The position numbers and the translations under genes were made by a program. From NCBI GenBank assembly GCA_964450715.1, contig CAYVFC010000004.1, positions 1-64,000 of the forward strand: DNA of 64,000 bases, read 5' to 3'. The notes beneath the pieces were generated by a model. That model was not told the DNA's origin and did no database searches. It worked only from the letters and a program-made list of their open reading frames with translations. Source of the DNA: CAYVFC01 sp964450715 (lineage in GTDB: Bacteria; Myxococcota_A; Polyangia; Polyangiales; JAFGIB01). How positions within the stretch are numbered: position 1 is the stretch's first letter; the number at the start of each line of letters is the position of its first letter. Shown here piece after piece: positions 46,275-55,031 of the stretch.

Positions 46275-46841
46275 ATGGTACGGGCGAGGCGTCGAGGCCC
46301 GCTCCGCCTCCGGTCCGGTCGCGCGCGGCTGGTCGCGTTGCTGGCAGCCGGCTGCCTGGCGGCGGCTTGCGGGGGAACCGGCCAGCGGAGCGGGCAGCCC
46401 CCGGAAGCGAGCCACAGTCCGCGCGAGCCTTCCGGGGTGCGGCTGACCGTACATACGCCCGACGGAGAGCCGATCGCGATCGAGGGCTTTCGCGGCAGCC
46501 GCCTCCTGCTCTTCTTCTTCACCACCTACGACATCGCCTCGCAGGTGGAGATGGAGCGGCTGACGCGCTATGCGGCCGGCCATCCCGAGTTCAAGATCGT
46601 CGGCATCGCGCTACAGCCCAACGCCGAGACGCTGCTCGGTCTCTACGAGGACTACCTAGACATCCCCTTTCCGGTCGCCCACGATCCGACCGGTCGGGTG
46701 ATGGAGGGATTGAGCGATCTGGGGCTGATCCCAGCCGTACCGAGCTTCATCCTGCTGGACGAGAAGGGCCGCGCGGTCGCCCGGCATACCGGGGCGACCA
46801 CGGCCGAGGTGCTCGGCGCGCTGGTCGAGGACGGCCGTTGA
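46275..46841 (+). CDS. Redoxin/TlpA-like lipoprotein lacking active-site cysteines
   Basis: Thioredoxin-fold protein exported as a lipoprotein (LVALLAAGCLAAACGG). Seen: a TlpA-like core with IEGFRGSRLLLFFFTTYDIA, FKIVGIALQPNAETLLGLYE and VPSFILLDEKGRAVARHTG, the cis-Pro region. Where TlpA has W-C-x-x-C, this protein has TTYDIAS, so it cannot do disulfide chemistry by the usual route. The ATG at 46275 lies four bases after the previous stop. A binding, scaffold or chaperone role is inferred. Confidence 0.78.
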   Translation: MVRARRRGPLRLRSGRARLVALLAAGCLAAACGGTGQRSGQPPEASHSPREPSGVRLTVHTPDGEPIAIEGFRGSRLLLFFFTTYDIASQVEMERLTRYAAGHPEFKIVGIALQPNAETLLGLYEDYLDIPFPVAHDPTGRVMEGLSDLGLIPAVPSFILLDEKGRAVARHTGATTAEVLGALVEDGR

Positions 46842-46980
46842 AGGGGGACCTGGTGCCGGGGACTGCAGGACACGGGATGAGATGGTGACGCCGCCCTCGA
46901 TCCTCAGTAACGAGGAACGGGCTCTGCTGTCGGACGGCGGCGAGACCGGCGCCGTGCGTTTGCCGGCCCGCGATTCGCCG

Positions 46981-47850
46981 TCACCGATCCAGCCGTCTAT
47001 TGATGTCCCTGTGCTCGACCACTATTTCCCGGTCCGAGCGCAACCGATCGGCCAGGGCCTCGGCAACGCAGACCGAGCGATGGCGTCCCCCAGTGCATCC
47101 GAGCCCGATGGTCAGGTAGGCTTTGCCCTCTCGTTCGTAACGCGGCAGGACGTGCTGCAACAGGTTCACTAGATCGCTCAGCAGCTCCGAGGTTTCCGAC
47201 GCCTGCAACACGAAATCCGCTACCGGTGCGTCGAGCCCCGAGTGCGGCCTGAGCTCCGGGACGAAATGGGGGTTGGGTAGATAGCGAAGATCGAACACCA
47301 GATCGGCGTCGACCGGTAACCCGTACTTGAAGCCGAAGGAAACCACGCGGGTGACCATTCGCGGTCTTCCTTCGCCGTGCGAGATGTACTCTACCAGCTT
47401 GCGCCGCAGGTCGTGGACGGACAGCCCGCTGGTGTCTACGACCAGCCGCGAGCGCTGCCGCAGCGGGGTCAGCCGCTCGCGCTCGCGGTGGATGGCCGAG
47501 AGCAGGTCTCCGCCGGGCGCGAGCGGATGCGAGCGTCTTGTCTCGCTGTAGCGGCGCACCAGCTCATCGTCGTTGCACTCCAGGAAGACGACCTCGGTTC
47601 GGCACCCGCTACCGGCCAGGGCGTCGATCACGTCCTCGGCGCCACGCAGAAAGCTGCGGGTGCGCACGTCGACGCCCAGCCCGATGCGGCCGAGCTCCGG
47701 ATCATCTTCCAGCAGCTCGACCAGCCGGGGGATGAGGGTCGGCGGGATGTTGTCGACGCAGAAGTAGCGCAGGTCTTCCAGAGCCTTCAGCGCCGTGCTG
47801 CGGCCGGCCCCGGACATACCGGTCACGATCACCAGATGTAGGGAGCTCAT
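46981..47850 (-). CDS. rapZ: RNase adapter RapZ-type nucleotide-binding protein
   Basis: P-loop protein of the YvcJ/RapZ family, which in Escherichia coli guides RNase E to small RNAs controlling glucosamine-6-phosphate synthesis. Seen: Walker A VIVTGMSGAGRSTALKALED at residues 7-26; YFCVDNIPPTLIPRLVELL; VVFLECNDDELVRRYSETRR with the DxxLxRR-type block; and the C-terminal IGLGCTGGRHRSVCVAEALA. Length 289 residues is normal. It follows hpf on the same strand, as in typical rpoN loci. Its RNA target here is unknown. Confidence 0.93.
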   Translation of the reverse strand: MSSLHLVIVTGMSGAGRSTALKALEDLRYFCVDNIPPTLIPRLVELLEDDPELGRIGLGVDVRTRSFLRGAEDVIDALAGSGCRTEVVFLECNDDELVRRYSETRRSHPLAPGGDLLSAIHRERERLTPLRQRSRLVVDTSGLSVHDLRRKLVEYISHGEGRPRMVTRVVSFGFKYGLPVDADLVFDLRYLPNPHFVPELRPHSGLDAPVADFVLQASETSELLSDLVNLLQHVLPRYEREGKAYLTIGLGCTGGRHRSVCVAEALADRLRSDREIVVEHRDINRRLDR

Positions 47851-47968
47851 CTCTCCGACACCTTATCCGATCCGTCGCGACTCTTGGTAGGGGGGGCTAC
47901 CTCCCCCGGGTCGAACGGCGAGGGAGCGAGAAGATACCGGGGTTACGAAACGACCGCTGCGGAGCCGG

Positions 47969-48277
47969 CTACCCTGGTTGCGAGGAGCGCCGCCTCTGCG
48001 AGTAGGCGCTCTTCGTGCGCGTGACCTGCTTGCGTATCTTGTCGATGACTTTGTCGATGGAGGCGTACATGTCCTCCGATTCGTCCCTCCCCATGAAGAC
48101 TTCCCCGTCCGCGGTCATGTTGATGTCGACGCAATGCAGATGGCGTTCCATCGACAGCGTACACTCCGCGTCGAGCGGCGCTCTCAAATACTTCTGTAGC
48201 TTTGTGATCTTCTCCGCCGCGTAGCTCTTGATTCCGTCCGATGGTTCAATGTTTCGAAACGTGAACTCGATCCGCAT
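47969..48277 (-). CDS. hpf: Ribosome hibernation-promoting factor, short form
   Basis: Binds the 30S decoding region in stationary phase. Seen: MRIEFTFRNIEPSDGIKSYA, KYLRAPLDAECTLSME and VDINMTADGEVFMGRDESED, family features. At about 102 residues it is the short type without the dimerising C-terminal domain. The ATG at 48277 follows AGGAG by six bases; a TTG directly before it is in frame. It lies between rpoN and rapZ. Confidence 0.92.
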   Translation of the reverse strand: MRIEFTFRNIEPSDGIKSYAAEKITKLQKYLRAPLDAECTLSMERHLHCVDINMTADGEVFMGRDESEDMYASIDKVIDKIRKQVTRTKSAYSQRRRSSQPG

Positions 48278-48407
48278 CAAGTTCTCCTGTGAAGCACCCT
48301 ATGTGCTCCCTTGGGGTTGCGTAAGATAAAGCTATACCCGTTCGGTGCTCTAATAAAGAAACCTTCGATTCGTAGCCGTTATTCCCGGGCGTGGTACGTC
48401 GCATGAG

Positions 48408-49895
48408 CTAGAAGTACTTTTTCCGTTTCGACGAGCTGAGAATTCCCAGCATCTCCCTGTACTTGGTGACCGTACGCCTGGCGATGACGATGCCGCCGCT
48501 GGCCAGCAGCTCCACGATCTTCTGGTCACTGTAGGGCTTGGCGGGCGGCTCGGAGTCGACGATCTTCTTAATAGCCTGCTTGACGCTTTCCGAGGCGATG
48601 TCTTCCTGGCTGGCCCGGCGGATCCCGCTGTTGAAGAAGTACTTCAACTCGAAGAGGCCGCGCGGGGTATGCACGTACTTGTTGCTGGTCACCCGCGAGA
48701 TGGTGCTCTCGTGCATACCGACCTCGTCCGCTACGTCGCGTAGAATCATCGGCCTCAGGTACTCGATCCCCTGTTCGAAAAAGTCGTACTGCTTGTCGAC
48801 GATGCACTCGGTGACCCGCTCGATGGTCTTGCGCCGCTGATCGATGCTGCGGATGAGCCATTGCGCGCTGCGTAGCTTGTTCTGGATGTACTCCTTGGCC
48901 GCCTTGTCGCCCATCATGGCCGAGCGGTAGAAACGGTTGATCTTCAGCCGGGGCATGCCGTCGTCGTTGGCGGTGACGAAGTACTTGTCGCCGACCTTGT
49001 GCACGTAGACGTCGGGGATGATGTACTGCGGGTTCTCGCCGGTGAAGTCGCGAGCCGGGCGCGGCTCGAGCTCGGCGATGACCTGCGCCACGTCGTATAC
49101 CTCTTCCAGATCTACGCCGAGTGCCTTGGCGATGGCCGCGTAGTCGCGTTTTTCGAGATCCTTGAGGTGGTCGGAGATGACCTTCAGCACGAGCTGGTCC
49201 ATCCCGTAGTGCTTCGCCTGTACCAGCAGGGACTCGGTAAGGCTGCGGGAGGCGACGCCGATGGGGTCGAAACGCTGGATGAGCAGAAGAACCTCTTCCG
49301 CGTCCTCGGGATGCAGCTCGGCTTCCTCGGCCAGCCGGGGCACCACGTCCTCTGGTTCGACGCCATCGACGGTCAGGTAACCGCGTTCGTCCAGGTTACC
49401 GATGACCAGATCCGCGAAGCGCAGCTCTTCCTCCACGAAGTCGCTCATGTGCGCCTGCCACATCAGGTGCTCGCTCAGGTCGGCGCTCCGGCTCAGAGTG
49501 GCCTCGTAGTTGGGCTGGTCCTCCTGACCGCGATAGGTGCCGGACGAGATGGGCGCCTGCAGGGTGTGGTTCTCCACGTATCGTTCCCAGTCGATCTCGG
49601 AGGTCCGCTTGTCGCTTCCGCGGGATGCCTCGGCCAGCGCCGTCTCCTCGCTCTCATTGGCCTGCTCGAGCGTCGGCGACGCCCTGCCTTCCGACCACTC
49701 CGTAGCGCCGCTGTAGACCTCGGTCTCGGCCGTCTGCTCGCGAGGCTCTTCCTCGAGAACGGGATTCTCCATCAGCTCCTGTCGCAGGTTCTCTACCAGC
49801 TCCAGCCGCGACATCTGCAGCAGCTTGATCGCTTGCTGCAGCTGCGGTGTCATCACCAGCTGCTGCGCGATTCTCAGCTGCTGCTTGAGCTCCAT
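48408..49895 (-). CDS. rpoN: RNA polymerase sigma-54 factor
   Basis: Alternative sigma factor that needs AAA+ activators, two of which are encoded in this window. Seen: the Gln-rich activator-interaction region MELKQQLRIAQQLVMTPQLQ with LLQMSRLELVENLRQELMEN; an acidic linker to about residue 120; the core-binding domain; the HTH region with MHESTISRVTSNKYVHTPRG; and the RpoN box ARRTVTKYREML near the end. Length 495 residues is normal. It is first of rpoN-hpf-rapZ; ptsN and hprK, often found in this neighbourhood, are absent here. Confidence 0.96.
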   Translation of the reverse strand: MELKQQLRIAQQLVMTPQLQQAIKLLQMSRLELVENLRQELMENPVLEEEPREQTAETEVYSGATEWSEGRASPTLEQANESEETALAEASRGSDKRTSEIDWERYVENHTLQAPISSGTYRGQEDQPNYEATLSRSADLSEHLMWQAHMSDFVEEELRFADLVIGNLDERGYLTVDGVEPEDVVPRLAEEAELHPEDAEEVLLLIQRFDPIGVASRSLTESLLVQAKHYGMDQLVLKVISDHLKDLEKRDYAAIAKALGVDLEEVYDVAQVIAELEPRPARDFTGENPQYIIPDVYVHKVGDKYFVTANDDGMPRLKINRFYRSAMMGDKAAKEYIQNKLRSAQWLIRSIDQRRKTIERVTECIVDKQYDFFEQGIEYLRPMILRDVADEVGMHESTISRVTSNKYVHTPRGLFELKYFFNSGIRRASQEDIASESVKQAIKKIVDSEPPAKPYSDQKIVELLASGGIVIARRTVTKYREMLGILSSSKRKKYF

Positions 49896-50610
49896 CTACT
49901 CGCTACCTTTCGTATCAGACAGAGCGCTACAGAGAGCACCCTTCGACGCGTTGCGCGTCGGACATCCAAGTATAAGTGGTACATCGACTGCGGAAAACCT
50001 AGCTCGGCGTCCGGCGAGCGCAAGAGCCCGATTGCGCGGCTCTCCTCCCACCGCCACGCGGTTACGAGATGCTAAGCTCGGCAGCAATCGTACCAAAATT
50101 TCGGATGTCTTCACAGGCGGGGCCCGAAGGGAACCGACTCCGAGGCCGCAACGCTCAGTATACCACAAAAAGGGAGGTTCCCGGCGATTTCTCCGGGGCG
50201 GCCGGCGCGGCGGACGGACGGTGCGACGGGTGCTGGTTTCGGCCCTCCGCCGAAACCCAATCCGCGCTTATAAGAGGCACGGAGAAGTAAACGAGACGAA
50301 GCCGCGCGCGTCGGCGGAGCGCAATCGCGAGCGCGCCCGGAGGAAAGACCGCAGGAATAGCGGGCGATTTCGAGGAGTTGCCCCGAGGACCTAAGCCGCG
50401 AGTGCGTCCGCCCAGGCGCCCGCAACCGGATCGTTTGCTTTGCGCTGCCTCCTTGGCCCAGCGAACCGGCAGCCGGCGCTCTCCCTGTGGCGCGTTCCCC
50501 TCGCGGCCGGGCCGCCCGCGCCTCCCCTCGCGGTGGAGGTGCCGCGACAGGCTTGTGTCCGGTCGCGGTCGTGGATTACTATATACTTTCCGCACTGGAA
50601 GGCTACCGGA
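49896..50610. other. 715-base gap between rpoN and the diguanylate cyclase gene
   Basis: No convincing gene. It contains a 7-bp hairpin CGACGCG-TTG-CGCGTCG (49944-49960) near the rpoN start and a perfect 9-bp hairpin GGTTTCGGC-CCTCC-GCCGAAACC (50235-50257). Promoter-like TTGTGT (50553-50558) and TACTAT (50577-50582) with an 18-base spacer lie in front of the cyclase gene. The length and hairpins would allow a non-coding RNA, but no known family is recognised. Confidence 0.4.
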
Positions 50611-51627
50611 TTGAACGAACCCATCGACAAACAGGCCGGCGTCGGGGAGCCGGTCGTTTTACTGGCCGACGACGACGCGGCCACGCGGGAGTTCGTCTGC
50701 AGCCTACTGCGCGAACAGGGGCTGCAAGTGGTGGCCGTGGAAGACGGTCACAAGGCCGTGAGCCGCGTCAAGGAGAAGGGCGTCGATCTCGCGTTGCTCG
50801 ACATCATGATGCCCGGGCTAGACGGGCTGGATTGCTGCCGGCTGATCAAGGGAATGTCGCAGGACGATTACCTGCCCGTGATCCTGCTGACCGCCAAGAC
50901 CGATACCGACAGCCGGGTGGCGGGCTTGCGTATCGGGGCCGACGACTATGTCTGCAAGCCTTTCGACGAGCGGGAGTTGCTAGCCCGGGTGAACCGGTTG
51001 ATCCGTATCAAGCGAATGCACGACGAGGTTAACGCGAGTAAAGAACGCTTGATGAACCTGGCCATTCAGGACGAGCTGACGGGTCTTTACAATTACCGCT
51101 ACCTGCAAAGTCGGGTCAATGAGGAATTCAAACGCGCGGAGCGTTACCACGAGCCGCTCGCCTGTATCATGGCGGACATCGACTACTTCAAGGAGGTGAA
51201 CGACCTGTTCGGCCACGATGCCGGCGACGATGTCCTGCGTGAGATCGGCGCCCGGCTGCGCGGCGCGGTGCGGGAGGTCGACGTGGTAGCGCGTTACGGC
51301 GGTGAAGAGTTTCTGCTGGTCCTACCCAGCACCAATTTTTCGGGAGCGCTTTCGGTCGCCGACCGGGTCTGGCGTTCCATCGGGTCGCAGGCCTTCGATG
51401 TAGGAGATACCAGCAAGCGCATCACCGTCTCGCTGGGCGTAGCGGTGTTCCCCAGCCGCGACATCCGTTCCAAGGATGATTTGCTGAAGGCGGCCGACCG
51501 AGCGCTGTACCAGTCCAAAGGGGAGGGGCGGGACGGTATATGCGTCTTCCAGCACCAGGGTTACATCTACCGGCCGGATCGGGCGTCCGGGCCGGCCCGG
51601 GATCCGAAACGGGATTCCGGACGGTAG
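50611..51627 (+). CDS. Response regulator with GGDEF diguanylate cyclase (PleD-like)
   Basis: Makes cyclic di-GMP in response to phosphorylation. Seen: a receiver domain (VVLLADDDAATREFVCSLL; LALLDIMMPGLDGL with the phosphorylated Asp; VILLTAKTDTDSRVAGLR; YVCKPFDE with the Lys), residues about 10-130; then a GGDEF domain with DELTGLYNYRYLQSRV, MADIDYFKEVNDLFGHDAGD and the active site RYGGEEFLLVLP. An inhibitory RxxD (REVD) stands five residues before GGEEF. The start is a TTG at 50611, preceded by GGAAGG; the ORF is open upstream with no homology. No kinase gene is adjacent. PilZ proteins encoded nearby are plausible targets. Confidence 0.9.
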   Translation: MNEPIDKQAGVGEPVVLLADDDAATREFVCSLLREQGLQVVAVEDGHKAVSRVKEKGVDLALLDIMMPGLDGLDCCRLIKGMSQDDYLPVILLTAKTDTDSRVAGLRIGADDYVCKPFDERELLARVNRLIRIKRMHDEVNASKERLMNLAIQDELTGLYNYRYLQSRVNEEFKRAERYHEPLACIMADIDYFKEVNDLFGHDAGDDVLREIGARLRGAVREVDVVARYGGEEFLLVLPSTNFSGALSVADRVWRSIGSQAFDVGDTSKRITVSLGVAVFPSRDIRSKDDLLKAADRALYQSKGEGRDGICVFQHQGYIYRPDRASGPARDPKRDSGR

Positions 51628-51702
51628 CGGTTTCTCGAGAATGCTTCTTTTGTCGCCTTCACGGCGGCAGCGCCGTTTTCCCATCGCCGTACAGGAGGCC
51701 TC

Positions 51703-51978
51703 ATGGACAGTCCGAATCCTAAGGATCCCAAGGCCCTGGTCATCAAGGCCGATGATCAGGTAGCCATGGGACGATTCTCGAATTTCGCCCAGGTGGGAAG
51801 CACCCAGGATGCCTTCATCCTGGATTTCGCCTTCGTCCAGGGAAAGACGGGGTGGATGCTCTCGCGGGTCGTGCTCTCGCCGCAGCACGCCAAGCGCTTC
51901 CACGACGCGATGGCCGAGACTATCGCCAAGCATGAGGAGCGATACGGGACCATCGAGCCCGCGCCGCGACTGCAGTAG
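51703..51978 (+). CDS. DUF3467 family protein
   Basis: Small conserved protein of unknown function, 91 residues. Seen: YGRFSNF-like core here as MGRFSNFAQVGSTQDAFILD, then WMLSRVVLSPQHAKRFHDAM, which match the DUF3467 family. The ATG has AGGAGG seven to ten bases upstream. It lies 75 bases behind the diguanylate cyclase gene on the same strand. No role is known. Confidence 0.85.
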   Translation: MDSPNPKDPKALVIKADDQVAMGRFSNFAQVGSTQDAFILDFAFVQGKTGWMLSRVVLSPQHAKRFHDAMAETIAKHEERYGTIEPAPRLQ

Positions 51979-52259
51979 CCGGTGGGCTTTTGGAGGGACT
52001 GAACGGGCGGCCGCTCCTGTCGGGGCGCCGGGGCCCCGGATGAGCCCGCCGCGCCATTTCGAGCCGCCGGCAGCACAGGAAGGTGGCGAGAAGCTCACAA
52101 CGCGGCTATTATCCGGGGCCTAGAACGGTTACCCGAAGCTCCCGTGGCCTCGCTCGTTCACTCGTCGGTCTGCCCAGCAGTCGACCCCGCGGCGCGATGC
52201 TCGGTCCGTTTTTCGGATGGGTTCTCTCGGGGTGAATCGCTCGGAAAAGGAATACGTAC

Positions 52260-53003
52260 ATGGCTTACTCGGGAGCGAACGTTACTGCTGAAAGCCGTCA
52301 GGCGCTTGGGGCGGTTCTGGAAGCACTTCAACAGGATCCGGATATTCCCCAGGACGTACTGAACATCGTCGAAAACGTCGCTAAAGCGATCGGATCGCTG
52401 TTCGACGCGGAAAAGGCCGCATCAGACTCCGAGGGCAAGGCGAGCGTACGCAATGCCATGAGCTCGCTCAGCCAGACGCTCGCGCTTCTCCAGGATGTCA
52501 GCTCCGAGCACAAGGGGGTCGAGGTGGCCGCCAGATCGCTGGCCGGCATTATGTCCAAGCTTTATCCCTTGACCGCCTTACCGACTATCAGGCCCTCGAA
52601 GCCACCCCCGGGAGCCGAGGGTGGCGCGGCCGCCGTCCCCAAGGCCGCGCCGATTCCGACCGAAGCAGCGCCCGCCTCCGGTCCCAGGCAGCAACTGGAA
52701 GCCAACGTCGGCGCCAACACCGAGTCCAACTTCTTCGTGGGCTTCTCGGGCGAGGTTTCCGAGGGCGGCGTCTTCGTCGCCACCTACTCGTCGCTGCCCA
52801 TCGGGGCGCCGGTCGAGATACTGGTTACCCTCCCCGGCGGATACGAGACGACCGTGCTGGGAAGGGTGCTGTTCGTGCGCGACCCGATGGACATGGATTC
52901 CGAACCCGGTATCGGCGTGCGCTTCGAAGGGCTGTCGCAGCAGTCGCGCGAGCTCATTCTGCGCTTTATCCGCAAGCGCCCGCCGCTGTTCTTCGACTAC
53001 TAA
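52260..53003 (+). CDS. PilZ-domain protein with N-terminal helical region
   Basis: Residues 1-105 are helical (QALGAVLEALQQDPDIPQDV; SLSQTLALLQDVSSEHKG). A Pro/Ala linker follows, and residues about 145-247 form a PilZ-like domain of the type expanded in myxobacteria (TIGR02266-like): NVGANTESNFFVGFSGEVSE, GGVFVATYSSLPIGAPVEIL, PGIGVRFEGLSQQSRELI. The usual R-x-x-x-R ligand motif is not evident, so cyclic di-GMP binding is uncertain. Start ATG follows AAGGAA by seven bases. It is convergent with the Nudix gene. Confidence 0.8.
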   Translation: MAYSGANVTAESRQALGAVLEALQQDPDIPQDVLNIVENVAKAIGSLFDAEKAASDSEGKASVRNAMSSLSQTLALLQDVSSEHKGVEVAARSLAGIMSKLYPLTALPTIRPSKPPPGAEGGAAAVPKAAPIPTEAAPASGPRQQLEANVGANTESNFFVGFSGEVSEGGVFVATYSSLPIGAPVEILVTLPGGYETTVLGRVLFVRDPMDMDSEPGIGVRFEGLSQQSRELILRFIRKRPPLFFDY

Positions 53004-53010
53004 CCCCTTG

Positions 53011-53406
53011 TTACGGTTCGCCCAGTAACTTGTTTACCGACGCTTCATCCGCCGGAGTGAACTGGTACTCGTCGAACTCCTGCGAGCTGATCCAGCGGAA
53101 GTCCTTGACGGCTTTCTTCTTCAGATCCGCGGTCAGCAGGTTGCACTCGTACAGATACAGGTCGAGGGTGTATCGCTCGTACGGATGGCTGACAAAGGAG
53201 AGCATGGCCCCGACCTCGACATCCGCGTCGAGCCTCTCCCTGATCTCCCGCCGCAAGGCCTCGGCATCGCCCTCGCCGTCTTCGACCCTGCCCCCGGGAA
53301 ACTCCCACATCTCGGGCAAGACAGCGCCGGACCGACGCTGGGTTACCAGGTAGCGTCCGTCGTTTTCGATGACGGCGGCGACGACGCGAATTGTCTTACT
53401 AGACAT
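53011..53406 (-). CDS. Nudix hydrolase (MutT-like) with altered Nudix box
   Basis: Nucleoside-diphosphate-linked hydrolase fold. Seen: IRVVAAVIENDGRYLVTQRR at the N-terminus, GAVLPEMWEFPGGRVEDGEG, and the Nudix helix EALRREIRERLDADVEVG. The canonical REUxEExGU is here REIRERLDA: the second Glu of the metal-binding pair is Arg and the Gly is Asp. The protein resembles MutT (8-oxo-dGTP) but activity could be reduced or changed. Length 131 residues is normal. Confidence 0.85.
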   Translation of the reverse strand: MSSKTIRVVAAVIENDGRYLVTQRRSGAVLPEMWEFPGGRVEDGEGDAEALRREIRERLDADVEVGAMLSFVSHPYERYTLDLYLYECNLLTADLKKKAVKDFRWISSQEFDEYQFTPADEASVNKLLGEP

Positions 53407-53487
53407 ACTTATCCATTTTTCGAAGGATTTACGTCATCCTGTCGCGCTTGGCGTACAGCGTTACTACGCCGCACGGGAACCGGGTGC

Positions 53488-53808
53488 TCATTTCTTGTAA
53501 GTGGCGACCGTATTATATCGCGGGCGCTCGACCGACACTATCGCGCTGGTGATTAGCTCGCAATCGTGGGCGTCGAAGTACATCGATTCGCCGACTTTTG
53601 GTAGACCGGGGGTGACTCGTATGTTTCCGTTCGGGCTGTACGCGATCGAGCCGCCGACATCGCGGTACAGAGCGATGTGGCGTTTTTGCCAATGCCCTGT
53701 TTTCCGGTCACGAATTGCAACGCAGGTATTCAGCTTTAGATGATATTCGCTGTTTCTGGTAACGAACACCCTGTGGATTCTTCGCTCTGGACCCTTGTAT
53801 CGCATCAT
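53488..53808 (-). CDS. Hypothetical protein
   Basis: Unrecognised, about 106 residues from the ATG at 53808 (a second ATG follows directly; an upstream start at 53847 adds 13). Seen: a basic N-terminus MMRYKGPERRIHRVFVTRN, then beta-rich segments such as EYHLKLNTCVAIRDRKTGHW and PKVGESMYFDAHDCELITS. No signal peptide or membrane segment. Composition is less GC-biased than neighbours. It is divergent from manA. Confidence 0.55.
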   Translation of the reverse strand: MMRYKGPERRIHRVFVTRNSEYHLKLNTCVAIRDRKTGHWQKRHIALYRDVGGSIAYSPNGNIRVTPGLPKVGESMYFDAHDCELITSAIVSVERPRYNTVATYKK

Positions 53809-53921
53809 GAGCTCGCGCTTTCTGACCGCAGACCCGATTCGGGGCACCTACTCAGAGTGTACCGTCGCCTCTCTGAGAACCAAATTTTTGCCCGGTTTTT
53901 ACCGGCCGAACGGATAACAGC

Positions 53922-55031
53922 GTGAACCGCCCTTTCGTTACCCTCAGACCCGACAACTTCACACCGCCCTCTCGTACCCCTTGGGGGGGGGGGCGGCTTT
54001 TGGCCAAATATAAGGCGGATTTGCCGCTATCGGAGGAAAAATCCAGCTATGGCGTGGTGGGGGAGAGCTGGGAGCTCTCCGTGGAACCGGACTTCCCGAG
54101 CGTCACCTGTGAGGGAAGGCCGCTGGCCGATCTGCTGGCTTTGGATCCGATCTTCATGCTGGGACGAGAGGCGTCATTGGGGCGGAGCGCCACGGCTCTG
54201 CTCGTGAAGCTCCTGGACGCCGGCGACGACCTGTCGATCCAGATCCATCCGGCCGACGACTACGCCGGCCTGAAACCGGGCGAGAGCGGAAAGGCCGAGG
54301 CCTGGTACATCGTCGATAGGGATCCGGGGGCGGGGATCTACCTGGGAATCGCCCGGGGCGTGACCGAGCCCGTGATCCGCGAGGCGCTGCAGCGCGGGGC
54401 GGACCTGGCCCCGCTTCTCCACTTCGTGCCGGTCGAGCCCGGGGACTTCTACGTGATCGAGCCGGGTATCCCACACTCGCTCGGCAAGGGAGTCACCTTG
54501 GTCGAGCCCCAGTACGTGGCGCCCGGCTCGCGGGGCATCACCTATCGTTACTGGGACTGGAATCGACGCTATGACGGCGAAGGGCGACTGCAGCCCGAGG
54601 GCGGACGGCCGCGCACCCTGCACGTGGAAGACGCCCTGGCGGCGACGGATTGGGCCGGGGCCGTGGGAGAGCGCCTGCTCCGCCAGTGCCGGCTGGCCGT
54701 CGGGGTCGCACCCACGGATGACGAGGCGCGGCTCGAGCTGCTCTGCGACGCACTCGGTTCCGGTGGGGTGCGCTGCAGCCGGCTGCGGGCGGCCAGACTA
54801 TCGGGCACGGGCAGCCAGAAGATACCGGACTGGAAAGCGCTAAGGGCGCTCACGGTCCTGCAGGGTCGCGCCGTCCTGCTCGACGCCGGGTCGGAGCTGG
54901 TGGTGTCGAGGGGGCAGACGGTCGCGCTGGCCGCGGGCGCGGGTTCGGTCGAGGTTCGCCTCGCAGAGGCCCACGCGCTGCTCTGTGCGGTCGACGAGCC
55001 GGCGAGCGCGTCGGGGGGAGGGGCACCATGA
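53922..55031 (+). CDS. manA: Mannose-6-phosphate isomerase, class I type
   Basis: Zinc enzyme interconverting fructose-6-P and mannose-6-P, which feeds GDP-mannose and related sugars. Seen: FTPPSRTPWGGGRLLAKY near residue 12; SYGVVGESWELSVEPDFPS; the zinc-binding LSIQIHPADDYAGLKPG near residue 105 and the Glu of GKAEAWYIVD; YVIEPGIPHSLGKGVTLVEP near 185 with the third metal His. The start is GTG at 53922. The N-terminal coding part contains an 11-G run. The stop overlaps the next start by four bases, so it heads the glycan run. Confidence 0.88.
   Translation: MNRPFVTLRPDNFTPPSRTPWGGGRLLAKYKADLPLSEEKSSYGVVGESWELSVEPDFPSVTCEGRPLADLLALDPIFMLGREASLGRSATALLVKLLDAGDDLSIQIHPADDYAGLKPGESGKAEAWYIVDRDPGAGIYLGIARGVTEPVIREALQRGADLAPLLHFVPVEPGDFYVIEPGIPHSLGKGVTLVEPQYVAPGSRGITYRYWDWNRRYDGEGRLQPEGGRPRTLHVEDALAATDWAGAVGERLLRQCRLAVGVAPTDDEARLELLCDALGSGGVRCSRLRAARLSGTGSQKIPDWKALRALTVLQGRAVLLDAGSELVVSRGQTVALAAGAGSVEVRLAEAHALLCAVDEPASASGGGAP
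53983..53993 (+). repeat. 11-G homopolymer inside manA
   Basis: Eleven consecutive G encode the Trp end and three Gly of RTPWGGGRLL, about 20 codons after the start. A tract this long is prone to replication slippage, so it could switch manA in and out of frame. It could also be a sequencing artefact in length, although the current length keeps the frame open. Confidence 0.8.

Noticed and set aside
50338..50365. GAGGAAAGACCG resembling the conserved 5' core of RNase P RNA
   Set aside because: The matching downstream core and the P4 partner sequence are not found, so this is taken as chance.
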